A DNA stretch of 56,106 bases from contig JALENW010000001.1 of the NCBI GenBank assembly GCA_022766365.1, positions 1 to 56,106 on the forward strand, read 5' to 3'. A program made the translations under genes and the position numbers. The notes beneath the pieces are model-generated. The model saw nothing but the letters and a program-made list of their open reading frames with translations. It was not told where the DNA came from and did not search any database. The DNA comes from Clostridiales bacterium. Lineage in GTDB: Bacteria > Bacillota > Clostridia > Peptostreptococcales > Anaerovoracaceae. Below are positions 36,655 through 45,543 of this stretch, piece after piece (within the stretch, counting starts at the first letter, position 1; each line of letters starts with the position of its first letter).

Positions 36655-38055
36655 TTATTCAGCGAGAAAAGCCTCCGCAATTTCAGAACCATTCTCAAAA
36701 ATCATGCCTTTCTCACCGGATTCTTCGGTATAATTTCTAGTTTCATCATATGCCCTCTCATTTTCACTGTCATACATTACAAACGGAACAGGATCTTCAC
36801 TATGTGTCCTCAATTCGAGAGGCGTATAGTGATCAGGCATTACTAGAATTTTATATCTTTCTCCGGTATTTTTCAAGTAGTTAAGCACCGGTTTTAAAAT
36901 ATTCTCATCTATCTCTTCAAGACAAAATATCTTGCCGTTTTCATCTCCCTGATGACCGCACTCGTCAGGACCTTCCACATGAACAAATACCAAATCATCT
37001 CCGCCTTTAAATGCCTCAATAGCGGCTTCTCCTTTACCCTTGAAATTGGTTTCCTTATTTCCTGTGGCTCCATTCACGTTTACAACCTTCATTCCTGACA
37101 GAATACCGATTCCCTTTATCAGATCCACCGCACTTATCACGGAACAGTTTAGTTTCCTGCCGTTTCCGTATGGTATCAGAGCCGGTTTTCTTCCGCCGCC
37201 CCATATCCACAGACAGTTTCCCGGTCTAAGTCCCCTTTCGATTCTTGCCTTGTTCACAGGATGGTTCTTGAGAAACTCATAGCTTCGTTCCATGATCTCT
37301 CTGATTTTCTCCGAAACCAGACAATTCGCCTTAATCTCATTATTATCGTCTTCTTTGGAATCGGAACCGTCAACAGATACAACTTGATTCGTATCTCCTG
37401 AGATTTGGCACAATCCTTTTTCAGCTAACTTGCATCCGGGAAGATAATCACCTATCTTCTTTCCGATAATATTGTGAGGAGGTTCACTTCCCACATCTGC
37501 CGGGACAATACCTTCTGAAGTATTCTCTATTACAAATGCCCCCCTATAAGAAATTCCATGCTGCATAAAAGCATTTTCCAGCAATCCTTCTTTCCTGAGA
37601 TAATCCTGAAGATCATCATAAAGCTTCTTCCCTTCTTCTGAAGAAATATCCTGGCTGCTGTGATCCACCAATTCAAGATTCTCAAAGGCAGTAGAATACA
37701 GGTTCGCACAGGAATTTTCATCTGATGAATTGTCATTAAATGAAGGATCTCTCAGAGTGACAATATTCCCCCTGAATGTGATATCATTATCAGCCAGTTC
37801 AATCCCCATACTTGCCGCTTCAAGAGGTGCCCTCCCGGTATGAAATTTCTCCGGAGGATAGCCCAATAGAGAAAGATGTCCTACATCACTTCCGGCTTCC
37901 ATGCCATTTGGAATTGTCCTGCACCTGCCGACAGTCCCTCTATGAGCCAGTTCATTAACAACGGGGTTATCAGCCAGTTGGAGAGGGGTTTTTTTGTCCC
38001 TGTCAGGAAGCGGATAATCTCCCGCACCATCTGTTATTAATATAAAATACTTCAT
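36655..38055 (-). CDS. apgM: Cofactor-independent phosphoglycerate mutase (archaeal-type ApgM)
   Basis: Interconverts 3- and 2-phosphoglycerate with divalent metals. 466 residues of the alkaline-phosphatase superfamily: ILITDGAGDYPL (first metal site), catalytic Ser in GMEAGSDVGHLSLLGY, VHVEGPDECGHQGD and LVMPDHYTPLELRTHSEDPVPF (metal ligands). This ApgM class differs from GpmI and is found in archaea and some Clostridia. Its ATG shares one base with the serC stop (TAATG), so translation is coupled to serC. Confidence 0.92.
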   Translation of the reverse strand: MKYFILITDGAGDYPLPDRDKKTPLQLADNPVVNELAHRGTVGRCRTIPNGMEAGSDVGHLSLLGYPPEKFHTGRAPLEAASMGIELADNDITFRGNIVTLRDPSFNDNSSDENSCANLYSTAFENLELVDHSSQDISSEEGKKLYDDLQDYLRKEGLLENAFMQHGISYRGAFVIENTSEGIVPADVGSEPPHNIIGKKIGDYLPGCKLAEKGLCQISGDTNQVVSVDGSDSKEDDNNEIKANCLVSEKIREIMERSYEFLKNHPVNKARIERGLRPGNCLWIWGGGRKPALIPYGNGRKLNCSVISAVDLIKGIGILSGMKVVNVNGATGNKETNFKGKGEAAIEAFKGGDDLVFVHVEGPDECGHQGDENGKIFCLEEIDENILKPVLNYLKNTGERYKILVMPDHYTPLELRTHSEDPVPFVMYDSENERAYDETRNYTEESGEKGMIFENGSEIAEAFLAE

Positions 38056-39146
38056 TATTTATTCTCATCCTCAAATTTCTTCATAAATTCTATGAGCTTA
38101 TCTACACCTTCCTCCGGCATTGCATTGTAAATGCTTGCTCTGAGTCCTCCAATTGAACGGTGACCCTTAAGATTCACCAGGCCTTCTTCTTCAGCAGCTT
38201 TTACAAATTTTTTATCTAAATCCTCTCTGCCTGTTACCATCACAACATTCATCAGAGAACGATTCTCACCCTTAACAGGACAGCTGAAAAGTTTACTTTC
38301 ATCTATTGCACCGTACAGTTTATTAGCCTTTTCTTTATTCTTTTTCTCAATGGCTCCAATTCCGCCTTTATCAAGCAAGTTCTTGAAAACTTTTCCTGCT
38401 ACGTATATAGCAAAGCAAGGAGGAGTATTATAAAGAGAATCCTTGTCTGCATGAGTTTTATAATCCAGGTAAACCGGTGTCATAGGATGGGCTTTTCCCA
38501 GCATATCCTCCCTTATAATCGCAATCGTCACACCTGCAGGTCCGATGTTTTTCTGAGCTCCTGCAAAAATTGCCGCAAATTTAGTGACATCAATTTCCTC
38601 AGAAAGAATGCAAGAACTCATATCTGCAACCAGCGGAATATCTCCCGTCTCCGGAATATATGGAAAATGAGTTCCGTAAATCGTATTATTGTAACAGATG
38701 TATACATAATCTGCATCTTCTCTAAAATCTTCTTTTTTTACCTTAGGAATATATGAGAATTTATCATCTTCTGAAGATGCCACAACTCTCACATCACCAT
38801 ATTTCTGAGCTTCTTTATATGCCTTCTTTGCCCACGAACCTGTGATTATGTAATCCGCCTTATGGCTTCCTCCCATGAAATTTAGTGCAACCATTGAGAA
38901 TTGTACCGTGGCACCCCCCTGAATGAAAAGCACTTTATAATTGTCCGGGATATTCAATAAAGATCTCAAATCAGCTTCAGCTTCTTTGATTATTTTGTCA
39001 AATACCTCAGAGCGATGACTCATTTCCATTACTGATTGGCCGCTTCCCTTATAATTTGGCAGCTCTCTTGCAACATCTTCGATAACTTCTAACGGCAACA
39101 TTGATGGGCCGGCAGAAAAGTTAAAAACTCTGTAATTTTTGTTCAT
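38055..39146 (-). CDS. serC: Phosphoserine aminotransferase
   Basis: PLP enzyme converting 3-phosphohydroxypyruvate and glutamate to phosphoserine, the second step of serine synthesis. 363 residues with FNFSAGPSMLP at the N-terminus, IQGGATVQF, the PLP Lys in AGAQKNIGPAG, and KGHRSIGGLRASIYNAM at the C-terminus. Start 39146 has AGGGG at 8 nt; upstream in-frame ATG (39152) and GTG (39155) are too close to that site. It is first in the operon serC-apgM and divergent from serA. Confidence 0.96.
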   Translation of the reverse strand: MNKNYRVFNFSAGPSMLPLEVIEDVARELPNYKGSGQSVMEMSHRSEVFDKIIKEAEADLRSLLNIPDNYKVLFIQGGATVQFSMVALNFMGGSHKADYIITGSWAKKAYKEAQKYGDVRVVASSEDDKFSYIPKVKKEDFREDADYVYICYNNTIYGTHFPYIPETGDIPLVADMSSCILSEEIDVTKFAAIFAGAQKNIGPAGVTIAIIREDMLGKAHPMTPVYLDYKTHADKDSLYNTPPCFAIYVAGKVFKNLLDKGGIGAIEKKNKEKANKLYGAIDESKLFSCPVKGENRSLMNVVMVTGREDLDKKFVKAAEEEGLVNLKGHRSIGGLRASIYNAMPEEGVDKLIEFMKKFEDENK

Positions 39147-39208
39147 TTTCATCACCCCTGCTAGTATTAATTGTTGTTTTTAATAAAAATTTTCTCTGTT
39201 TGACTTAA

Positions 39209-39255
39209 ATTATACCACAATGCATATTGATGTCAATGCTTTGATATGATATAAT
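39209..39255. promoter_or_regulatory. Overlapping divergent promoters of serC and serA
   Basis: Plus strand (serA): TTGATG 39227-39232, 17 nt, extended -10 TGATATAAT with TATAAT 39250-39255. Minus strand (serC): TTGACA 39231-39236, 16 nt, extended -10 TGGTATAAT with TATAAT 39209-39214. The -35 boxes share two bases, so the two promoters cannot easily be occupied at once. Confidence 0.75.
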
Positions 39256-39333
39256 CCAGAATACAGTTTAAAGATTTATTGTTCTAAATCGAAGAGAAAA
39301 ACATTAAAAAGATTAATTGAAAAGAGGTTTGCT

Positions 39334-40479
39334 ATGTACAGAATTGGAACTTTAAACAAAATTTCTAAGATAGGCTTAGAGCATTTTACTAATCTCTATG
39401 AAATCGTTGACGATATAGACACTGCTAACGGAATCATTGTCAGAAGTCAGGATATGCACAATATGGAATTTCCTGAATCCTTAGTGGCTATCGCCAGAGC
39501 AGGTGCCGGTGTGAATAACATTCCACTGGAAAAATGTGCCGATAAAGGTATTGCGGTTTTCAATACCCCCGGAGCCAACGCAAACGCTGTTAAAGAATTG
39601 GTAATTGCGAGTGTTATTATGAGCGCCAGGAACTTATATGACTCTATCAATTGGGCTTGCTCACTTTCAACCGATATATCTTCTTCTGTTGAAAAGGGGA
39701 AGGGGCAATTTGCCGGACATGAAATCGCCGGAAAAACTCTGGGCGTAATAGGTCTGGGAGCCATAGGCGTAAAGGTTGCCAACGCAGCTTCAAATCTGGA
39801 AATGAAAGTTGTCGGTTATGATCCATATCTTGGTGTTCGTGCTGCCCATGACATGTACCCTTGCATTGAAATTCTTCCTAACATGGGGGATCTCCTTTCA
39901 GTATGCGATTATATAACCGTTCACATCCCTGCAAATCCTGAAAACAGGAATATGTTTAACAAAGAAATCTTCGATCAATGCAAGGACGGGGTTGTAATTC
40001 TCAACTTCTCCAGGAATAGTCTTGTAAATGAGGAAGATCTTCTCGATGCCATTAATTCCGGAAAAATAAAGCAATATGTCACTGATTTCCCAACTGATGG
40101 AATTATGTGCAAACCGGGAGTCCTCTGTGTACCGCACCTGGGTGCTTCTACAGCTGAAGCTGAAGATAACTGTGCTGTTATGGCCGCAGATGAAATCATG
40201 AATTTTATTGAGAACGGTAATATTTCCAATTCTGTAAACCTGCCAAGTGCCTCCCTTGGACCGATGAAGGAGGGTGAAGCTCGCGTTGCTGTTATAACAA
40301 AGGGAATAAGCAATCCTGTTGATATGGCAATCAAAATGTGTGAAAACAATATTATTACCGGAGCTACCGGCGGTCTCAAAGGTGTCTATGGTTACGCACT
40401 TATAAGTTCTTCTGAGCCTTTTACCCGTGTTCGAGCAGCTGAGGGAGTTGTAAAGGTTAGGGTTATGCAAGATCTTTAA
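39334..40479 (+). CDS. serA: D-3-phosphoglycerate dehydrogenase
   Basis: Oxidises 3-phosphoglycerate with NAD, committing it to serine. 381 residues: substrate domain with ARAGAGVNNIP, NAD motif GVIGLGAIGVKVA, catalytic Arg in LNFSRNSLVNE, Glu in the DFPTDG region, and His in PHLGASTAEAEDN. The C-terminus (about 308-381) is a short ACT-like domain (RVAVITKGISNPV), suggesting serine feedback. AGAGG precedes the ATG. Confidence 0.95.
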   Translation: MYRIGTLNKISKIGLEHFTNLYEIVDDIDTANGIIVRSQDMHNMEFPESLVAIARAGAGVNNIPLEKCADKGIAVFNTPGANANAVKELVIASVIMSARNLYDSINWACSLSTDISSSVEKGKGQFAGHEIAGKTLGVIGLGAIGVKVANAASNLEMKVVGYDPYLGVRAAHDMYPCIEILPNMGDLLSVCDYITVHIPANPENRNMFNKEIFDQCKDGVVILNFSRNSLVNEEDLLDAINSGKIKQYVTDFPTDGIMCKPGVLCVPHLGASTAEAEDNCAVMAADEIMNFIENGNISNSVNLPSASLGPMKEGEARVAVITKGISNPVDMAIKMCENNIITGATGGLKGVYGYALISSSEPFTRVRAAEGVVKVRVMQDL

Positions 40480-40546
40480 GCTGCTCTTCTGATTTACAAA
40501 TACATACCATTGAATTTTGGTATGGGCTCCAAAAGAATGCAAAATC

Positions 40547-40595
40547 AAAAATAGCCTTCTACAATGAATTATGGGTATCATAGAAGGCTATTTTT
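40547..40595. terminator. Bidirectional terminator between serA and the SPFH gene
   Basis: A perfect 15-bp stem (40547-40561 with 40581-40595) flanked by A and T tracts on both strands serves the convergent genes. The stem contains TAGCCTTCTATG (minus strand), also present in the IS256-family inverted repeat. A smaller hairpin (CATACCA/TGGTATG, 40503-40524) precedes it. Confidence 0.85.
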
Positions 40596-40621
40596 GTACG
40601 TGTATTTTTATGTCTCTAACA

Positions 40622-41509
40622 TTAATCCTTAATCAATTCTTTAATGCCGGTAGCAAGGCCTGCTACACTTGCAATATCCGACGGTATAATTATCTTAGTT
40701 GCCTTTCCGTTGGCTGCCTTTTCCAAAGATGAAAGTGATTTCAGTGCGATAACTTCCTTATTTGGTTTCGACTCAACAAGCATTTTGATACCATCAGCTG
40801 TAGCTTTCTGAACCATTCTTATTGCCTCGGCCTGACCCTCTGCATTTTTGATAGCTGACTGTTTGTTGGCTTCTGCCTGCAAAATCAAAGCTTCTTTGTT
40901 TCCTTCGGCAATCAAAATTGCGGATTTTTTCTCACCCTCCGCTTTTAAGATGCTTTCTCTTCGTTCACGCTCTGCTCTCATTTGTTTTTCCATGGCAACC
41001 TGAATATCCCTAGGAGGGGTAATATTCTTAACCTCCACTCTGTTAATCTTAATTCCCCACGGATCAGTTGCCTCATCAAGAACGATTCTTATCTTCGTAT
41101 TTATATGTTCTCTGGAAGTTAGCGATTCGTCAAGTTCAAGTTCACCGATTATATTCCTAAGGGTTGTCGCTGTAAGATTTTCTATTGCTTGCATAGGGGA
41201 TTCCGAACCATATGTAAAAAGTTTAGGATCCGTGATCTGGAAGAAAACCACCGTATCAATTTCCATGGTTACATTATCCTTTGTAATCACAGGCTGAGGT
41301 GGAAAATCAATGACCCTTTCTTTCAAAGATACCTTCCTGGCAACTCTATCTATAAAAGGAATTTTCACGTGTAAGCCCACGCTCCATGTCCCTTTATAAG
41401 CACCTAGCCTTTCTATTACATATGCCTGTGCCTGTGGAACTATCCGTATGTTTGTCGCTATAATTGCAATCACCGCTACAATCAACACCAGTAAAATAAT
41501 CAAACCCAT
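40622..41509 (-). CDS. SPFH/Band 7 (stomatin-like, paraslipin) membrane protein
   Basis: 295 residues: N-terminal membrane hairpin (about 2-20), SPFH domain (RIVPQAQAYVIERLGAYKG, PFIDRVARKVSLKERV, YGSESPMQAIENLTATTLRNIIGE, EVKNITPPRDIQ), then an Ala/Glu-rich coiled coil (about 175-240). Such proteins organise membrane microdomains and often partner with NfeD proteins; the nfeD gene is directly upstream (40 bp), supporting a pair. AAAGGAGG precedes the ATG. Confidence 0.92.
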   Translation of the reverse strand: MGLIILLVLIVAVIAIIATNIRIVPQAQAYVIERLGAYKGTWSVGLHVKIPFIDRVARKVSLKERVIDFPPQPVITKDNVTMEIDTVVFFQITDPKLFTYGSESPMQAIENLTATTLRNIIGELELDESLTSREHINTKIRIVLDEATDPWGIKINRVEVKNITPPRDIQVAMEKQMRAERERRESILKAEGEKKSAILIAEGNKEALILQAEANKQSAIKNAEGQAEAIRMVQKATADGIKMLVESKPNKEVIALKSLSSLEKAANGKATKIIIPSDIASVAGLATGIKELIKD

Positions 41510-41549
41510 TAGTTGGACCTCCTTTTTTTCTCTTCTATCACGTTAATTA

Positions 41550-41990
41550 TTATTTCTTAAATTCTTCCACCAGAAGTTTGACACCGTCAACCCCAACAAC
41601 ACGAACTTTTGATCCCGGTTCAAACTCTTGATCCTGTACATATGGAATTGCAGTCCACTCTTGACCCCATACGAAAATTACTCCCGGCTTATATGGCTTA
41701 ATCTCAATTCTGACTTCTCCTACTTTACCTATCATAGAGTCTATATTGGTCATCTCCTCGCCTGTCTTCAGCTTTTCAACGAATATTTTTCTTGTGAGTG
41801 AGAGCATCACCACACTGACCACAACAAAACATATTATCTGCCAAACAAGACTGCCGCCCAAAAGTGCTACAATCATTGCACAGAGGGCTCCTATCGCAAA
41901 CCAAATGGTGGTAAGACCCAGTGTCAATCCTTCGATAACAAGAAGTAATCCTGCAGCTACAAGCCATATTACCCACATGGCTATGTTCAT
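41550..41990 (-). CDS. NfeD-family membrane protein
   Basis: 146 residues: three to four TM segments (about 4-75) and a C-terminal OB-fold domain (about 85-145, GKVGEVRIEIKPYKPG, GSKVRVVGVDGVKLLVE). This is the short NfeD form lacking the ClpP-like protease domain. It is paired with the SPFH protein gene. GGGAGGAG lies upstream. Confidence 0.9.
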   Translation of the reverse strand: MNIAMWVIWLVAAGLLLVIEGLTLGLTTIWFAIGALCAMIVALLGGSLVWQIICFVVVSVVMLSLTRKIFVEKLKTGEEMTNIDSMIGKVGEVRIEIKPYKPGVIFVWGQEWTAIPYVQDQEFEPGSKVRVVGVDGVKLLVEEFKK

Positions 41991-42044
41991 TTAACTCCTC
42001 CCTTCAACCATCAACCGATTAATATAAAAATCCATTTGAATTTC

Positions 42045-42500
42045 CTAGCTAAAAATCGATAAACCCCCATATGTTATAACTGAAACAAGTATTCCTGCAA
42101 TAGTAACTCCGATTACAATTGCAGGAAAGGCCCTTTTAATTCTCATATCAAGCACAGTAGCTACAAGAGCTCCTGTCCAGCCTCCTGTTCCGGGCAATGG
42201 TATTGCAACGAGAATCACAAGTCCGATCCACTCGTACTTGTCAATTATCTCCTGCTTAGACTTTGCTTTTGCTTCGAGCTTTTCTACAACTGACTCAAGC
42301 CTCGGACTCATCTTCCTCATAAGTTGAAATACTCGTCTTAGAAAAAAAAGAATGAACGGTATGGGAATAAGATTCCCGATTATGGAAAAAAACATTGCTT
42401 GTGTAACTGTAAGGCCTGCTGCCACCCCAAACGGTATCGCACCCCTGAGCTCTATAACAGGAATCATAGCCATTGCAATTGTAGAAAAGATCGTCTTCAT
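42045..42500 (-). CDS. Small multidrug export-like membrane protein (COG2426)
   Basis: 151 residues with the COG2426/Sm_multidrug_ex pattern: PVIELRGAIPFGVAAGLT at the N-terminus, NLIPIPFILFFLRRVF, and IPLPGTGGWTGALVA (about 100-114), with four hydrophobic segments. The name is historical; transport has not been shown for most members. The ribosome-binding site is weak (AGGCGG 12 nt upstream). Confidence 0.82.
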   Translation of the reverse strand: MKTIFSTIAMAMIPVIELRGAIPFGVAAGLTVTQAMFFSIIGNLIPIPFILFFLRRVFQLMRKMSPRLESVVEKLEAKAKSKQEIIDKYEWIGLVILVAIPLPGTGGWTGALVATVLDMRIKRAFPAIVIGVTIAGILVSVITYGGLSIFS

Positions 42501-42586
42501 TTATTCAAAAACCGCCTATTTACGTTAATACTAGCCTTAATTATATAGTTAACGAAAAAAAAAGTAAATAATTTTTAAAAAAAGTC

Positions 42587-42644
42587 TTGACAAATCGCTC
42601 TGGTCAGCATATGCTAACTATAGATAAGGTCAGCTAACGCTAAC
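42587..42644 (+). promoter_or_regulatory. Promoter with tandem operator-like repeats before the DUF2325 operon
   Basis: TTGACA (42587-42592), 17-nt spacer, TATGCT (42610-42615). Two 17-bp direct repeats, GGTCAGCATATGCTAAC (42602-42618) and GGTCAGCTAACGCTAAC (42628-42644), lie 26 bp apart. Each is itself near-palindromic (TTAGC-N4-GCTGA on the complement). The first covers the -10 box. The pattern recalls DtxR/IdeR-type metal-regulator sites. Confidence 0.65.
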
Positions 42645-42750
42645 ATATTGCATGGCTGAATAATAAATCTAAAACTACGACAAATACATTACAGAGCTTT
42701 AACTGATTTGATCCAAAAGCTCAATAATAGATTTTCATCAGGAGGATAGA

Positions 42751-43035
42751 ATGAGTATCGTCATTATAGGCGGAAACGACTGTATGGTCTGCAAATACAA
42801 AAATTTATGTAAGGATTATAATTGCGAAGCGAAGGTTTTCACTCAAATGAAAGGCACTATGAAGAGCCGAATCGGGAATCCGGATTTACTTGTTTTGTTT
42901 ACAAATACTGTTTCTCACAAAATGATACGAGTTGCTACCAATGAGGCAAAAGCCTCAAATCTTCCGATTGAGCGATGTCATTCCAGCTCACTTTCCGCAT
43001 TAAGAGGAATCTTAGATAAGCACGTAAATGTTTAA
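42751..43035 (+). CDS. DUF2325 family protein
   Basis: 94-residue small protein of the DUF2325 fold (SIVIIGGNDCMVCKYKNLCKDYNC, then LLVLFTNTVSHKMIRVATNEAKASNLPIERCHSSS). The CMVCKYKNLCKDYNC region has four Cys, suggestive of metal or redox chemistry. Function unknown. AGGAGG precedes the ATG. It is first gene of an operon with DUF3793 and flavodoxin genes. Confidence 0.85.
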   Translation: MSIVIIGGNDCMVCKYKNLCKDYNCEAKVFTQMKGTMKSRIGNPDLLVLFTNTVSHKMIRVATNEAKASNLPIERCHSSSLSALRGILDKHVNV

Positions 43036-43108
43036 TATAGTTGCAGATGTTTGCGTAAATACAATAATTACACGCTCATTGAATCAATTCGCTTATCGGG
43101 AGAGGTAG

Positions 43109-43681
43109 ATGACAGAGTACCAAATAATAAAGCACTGTGCACCGACCCTTGCCGGTCTAAAGTCAGGCAATCTTATAAGAATTTCTTTCAATAACAAGAA
43201 AGATTTATTCGGTCAAATAGGTGCAATTAACAGAAAGATAAACAATAAAGGGATTTATCTGATAGCCCTATCAGTTTCTTCATCAGAGGCATGGATTTAT
43301 ATTTTCAGACCTCATCTGCTTCAAAAGCTTTTAGATAACAATGATGCAATGCAAATTCTGGGGAATCTCGGTTATGATCTTTCATCTGTTAGCGGACTTC
43401 TTAAATGTTTAAAGACTCGGCTTGAAAACTATGACATGAAAGACAATTTTCCCCATGAAATCGGATTTTTCCTTGGTTACCCACCGGAAGATGTGATTTC
43501 CTTCTTCAAAAACAAAGGCAAGAACTATCTCCTTTGCGGACCATGGAAAGTTTATCACGATGTATGCTCTGCACAATGTATTTTTGAAAAGCACAGAAAG
43601 TGCACAAGGATATATTGTGAGCGCTACACATCAGGCACGACACTGGAAAAGTTGGCAGTACGTTCTAGCATTTCCTGCTAG
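43109..43681 (+). CDS. DUF3793 family protein
   Basis: 190 residues matching the DUF3793 family by PHEIGFFLGYPPEDVISFFKNKGKN and the following CGPWKVYHDV (about 128-162). Several Cys lie in the C-terminal third (CSAQC, CTRIYC). Function unknown; the family is mainly clostridial and often sits next to flavodoxin and ferrous-iron transport genes. GGGAGAGG precedes the ATG. Confidence 0.88.
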   Translation: MTEYQIIKHCAPTLAGLKSGNLIRISFNNKKDLFGQIGAINRKINNKGIYLIALSVSSSEAWIYIFRPHLLQKLLDNNDAMQILGNLGYDLSSVSGLLKCLKTRLENYDMKDNFPHEIGFFLGYPPEDVISFFKNKGKNYLLCGPWKVYHDVCSAQCIFEKHRKCTRIYCERYTSGTTLEKLAVRSSISC

Positions 43682-43717
43682 TAACTGCACATAAATCAAC
43701 AGGAGGACAAATTAAAA

Positions 43718-44134
43718 ATGAAAAACATCGCAATCGTTTACTGGAGTGGAACCGGTAACACAAAAATTATGGCTGAATCTATACAGGAAGGCGCCGGCGA
43801 ATCAGCAAAGCTGTTTACAGCCGAAGAATTCACTCCGGAAATGGTGGATGAGTATGATGTACTTGCGTTCGGATGCCCATCAATGGGAGCTGAGGAGCTG
43901 GAAGAAGATGTATTTAGACCTTTATGGGATGATGTCCTTCCAAAACTCAATGGAAAATCCGTTGCACTGTTTGGCTCATATGGTTGGGGTGATGGTGAAT
44001 GGATGAGGCTCTGGGAAGAGGAAGCGAATGATGCCGGAATTGAACTTGCACAACCTTGCTTGATCGTCCACGAAACACCCGATGAAGAAGGTATGGACGA
44101 ATGCCGAAGTCTGGGACAAAACCTTGCATTCTAG
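43718..44134 (+). CDS. Flavodoxin
   Basis: 138-residue FMN electron carrier. The phosphate-binding loop is WSGTGNTKIMAE (residues 9-20), followed by the 60s loop FGCPSMGAEELEE and the 90s loop GSYGWGDGEWMR. Short-chain flavodoxins replace ferredoxin when iron is scarce, consistent with the metal-type operators upstream. AGGAGG precedes the ATG. Confidence 0.94.
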   Translation: MKNIAIVYWSGTGNTKIMAESIQEGAGESAKLFTAEEFTPEMVDEYDVLAFGCPSMGAEELEEDVFRPLWDDVLPKLNGKSVALFGSYGWGDGEWMRLWEEEANDAGIELAQPCLIVHETPDEEGMDECRSLGQNLAF

Positions 44135-44216
44135 ATATACCAAATCGGATATTACATAATTAAAATACGAAATTTACTAACCTCTCAGAAAGTTAATTAT
44201 TATAACTTCTTTCCGA

Positions 44217-44263
44217 AAAAGACCGGTTGCTTTCCTTGCCGTTCACACGCAGCCGGTCTTTTC
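44217..44263. terminator. Terminator after flavodoxin
   Basis: AAAGACCGG pairs with CCGGTCTTT, with GC/GC inside and a long loop; it is T-rich on both sides and serves convergent genes. Confidence 0.8.
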
Positions 44264-44278
44264 ATTTGTAATTTCTGT

Positions 44279-45496
44279 TTAACTGCTCCGTCTGTTCCCT
44301 ATCTCACCTGCCCATTCAAAACCCTTTTTAGCAATAATCACTGCTATGATCTCATTTATGACTGCAGCAGCAGCTATTGTACCCTGTATGATTACTGCAT
44401 ATTCATGGCGTGACTTTCCTAAGGCAGAAACGGCTATTCCTGTAAAAACCAATGACACTCCGGAATGAGGAAGAAGCGTAAATCCCAGATATTTTTGAAC
44501 CTCCATTGGCATATTGCTAATTTTTGCCCCAAGTCTGGCCCCAAAATACTTGCCAATGCTCCTTGAGATTATATACACAACTGTAAATATACCTGCTCCC
44601 CCAATAGCCTTATAATCAAGAGGCACTCCTAAGTTAGCGATAACTACAATCATCGAGAAAGAAAGAATCGGGTCAAAATATTCTGTTATATTCTGAAGAA
44701 CTTCCTCACTTACCATATTTGAAAATATCGCTGAAAATGACATTCCCATCAGCATATAATTTAAAACCGGTGCAGGCATCAATCCGTTGAGAAAAAATCC
44801 CATAGCAGCTGTAGCGCCAATCATAATTATCAATATAGTCAATACCGCCAATCTTGATTTAAACTTCCTAAGTAAAAATCCCGTCGGAATCCCGGTGATA
44901 ATACCTATTATCAGAGGAAGAACTATCATCACCGGAACTATCTAAAACGATAAATTCCCATCAGAAGCCTTCATTACAACAAAAGAAATAGTGGTGAAAA
45001 AGCAAATCACTCCTACGACATCATCCATAGCTGCCATTGGCACAAGAGTCCTCGTCACCGGTCCGGAGGTTTTAAACTCCTGTACGATTGACAGAGCCGG
45101 AGCCGGAGCCAGAGCGACCCCTCCAAATATAAATCCTAAATATAACGGTATATTCATCGTCATAAAAATCAGAGAAAAAACTAAAGAGACAAAAACATAT
45201 GTCCCGACTGATTGAACTACTGTAGTAACAACAAGTGCTTTTCCATATTTCTTTAACTTATTGAAAACCAACTCCGTTCCGATCATTAAACCGACGCCGC
45301 ACTCCAGAACTTTTAATATGACATGGTACAACTCGTTTTCTATGAGTTGATTGCTCATGATATCAAGTGCATAAGGTCCCAGAGCCATTCCGGCTATAAG
45401 CCATCCCAAAAGAGACGGCAACTTCAGCTTAGAAATTATTTTTCCGCATATATACGCTATGGCGATAGAAATTATCCATCTAATGAACAAAACCAT
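44279..45496 (-). pseudogene. Cation:proton antiporter gene interrupted by one in-frame TAG
   Basis: Two adjacent segments of 184 and 217 residues read in the same frame and are separated only by TAG at 44942-44944 and three codons. Together they form one normal CPA2/NhaP-type antiporter of about 405 residues with some 12 TM segments. The N-terminal half has SLLGWLIAGMALGPYAL and the core motif APAPALSIVQEF with AAMDDVVGV; the second half has ILSFSMIVVIANLGVPLD and LLPHSGVSLVFTGIAV. A nonsense mutation is the simplest reading; amber read-through or reinitiation at GTG/ATG 44932/44929 would give function. The intact surrounding frame suggests a recent event. Confidence 0.8.
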
Positions 45497-45543
45497 TGAT
45501 CTTCCCTCTAACTGTCCGACATCAAATCTTATAGATTGCTGAA

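Noticed and set aside
44929-44944. TAG in the antiporter gene as a pyrrolysine codon
   Set aside because: No pyl genes are in the window and the family has no known pyrrolysine; a nonsense mutation is simpler. Kept only as a test.
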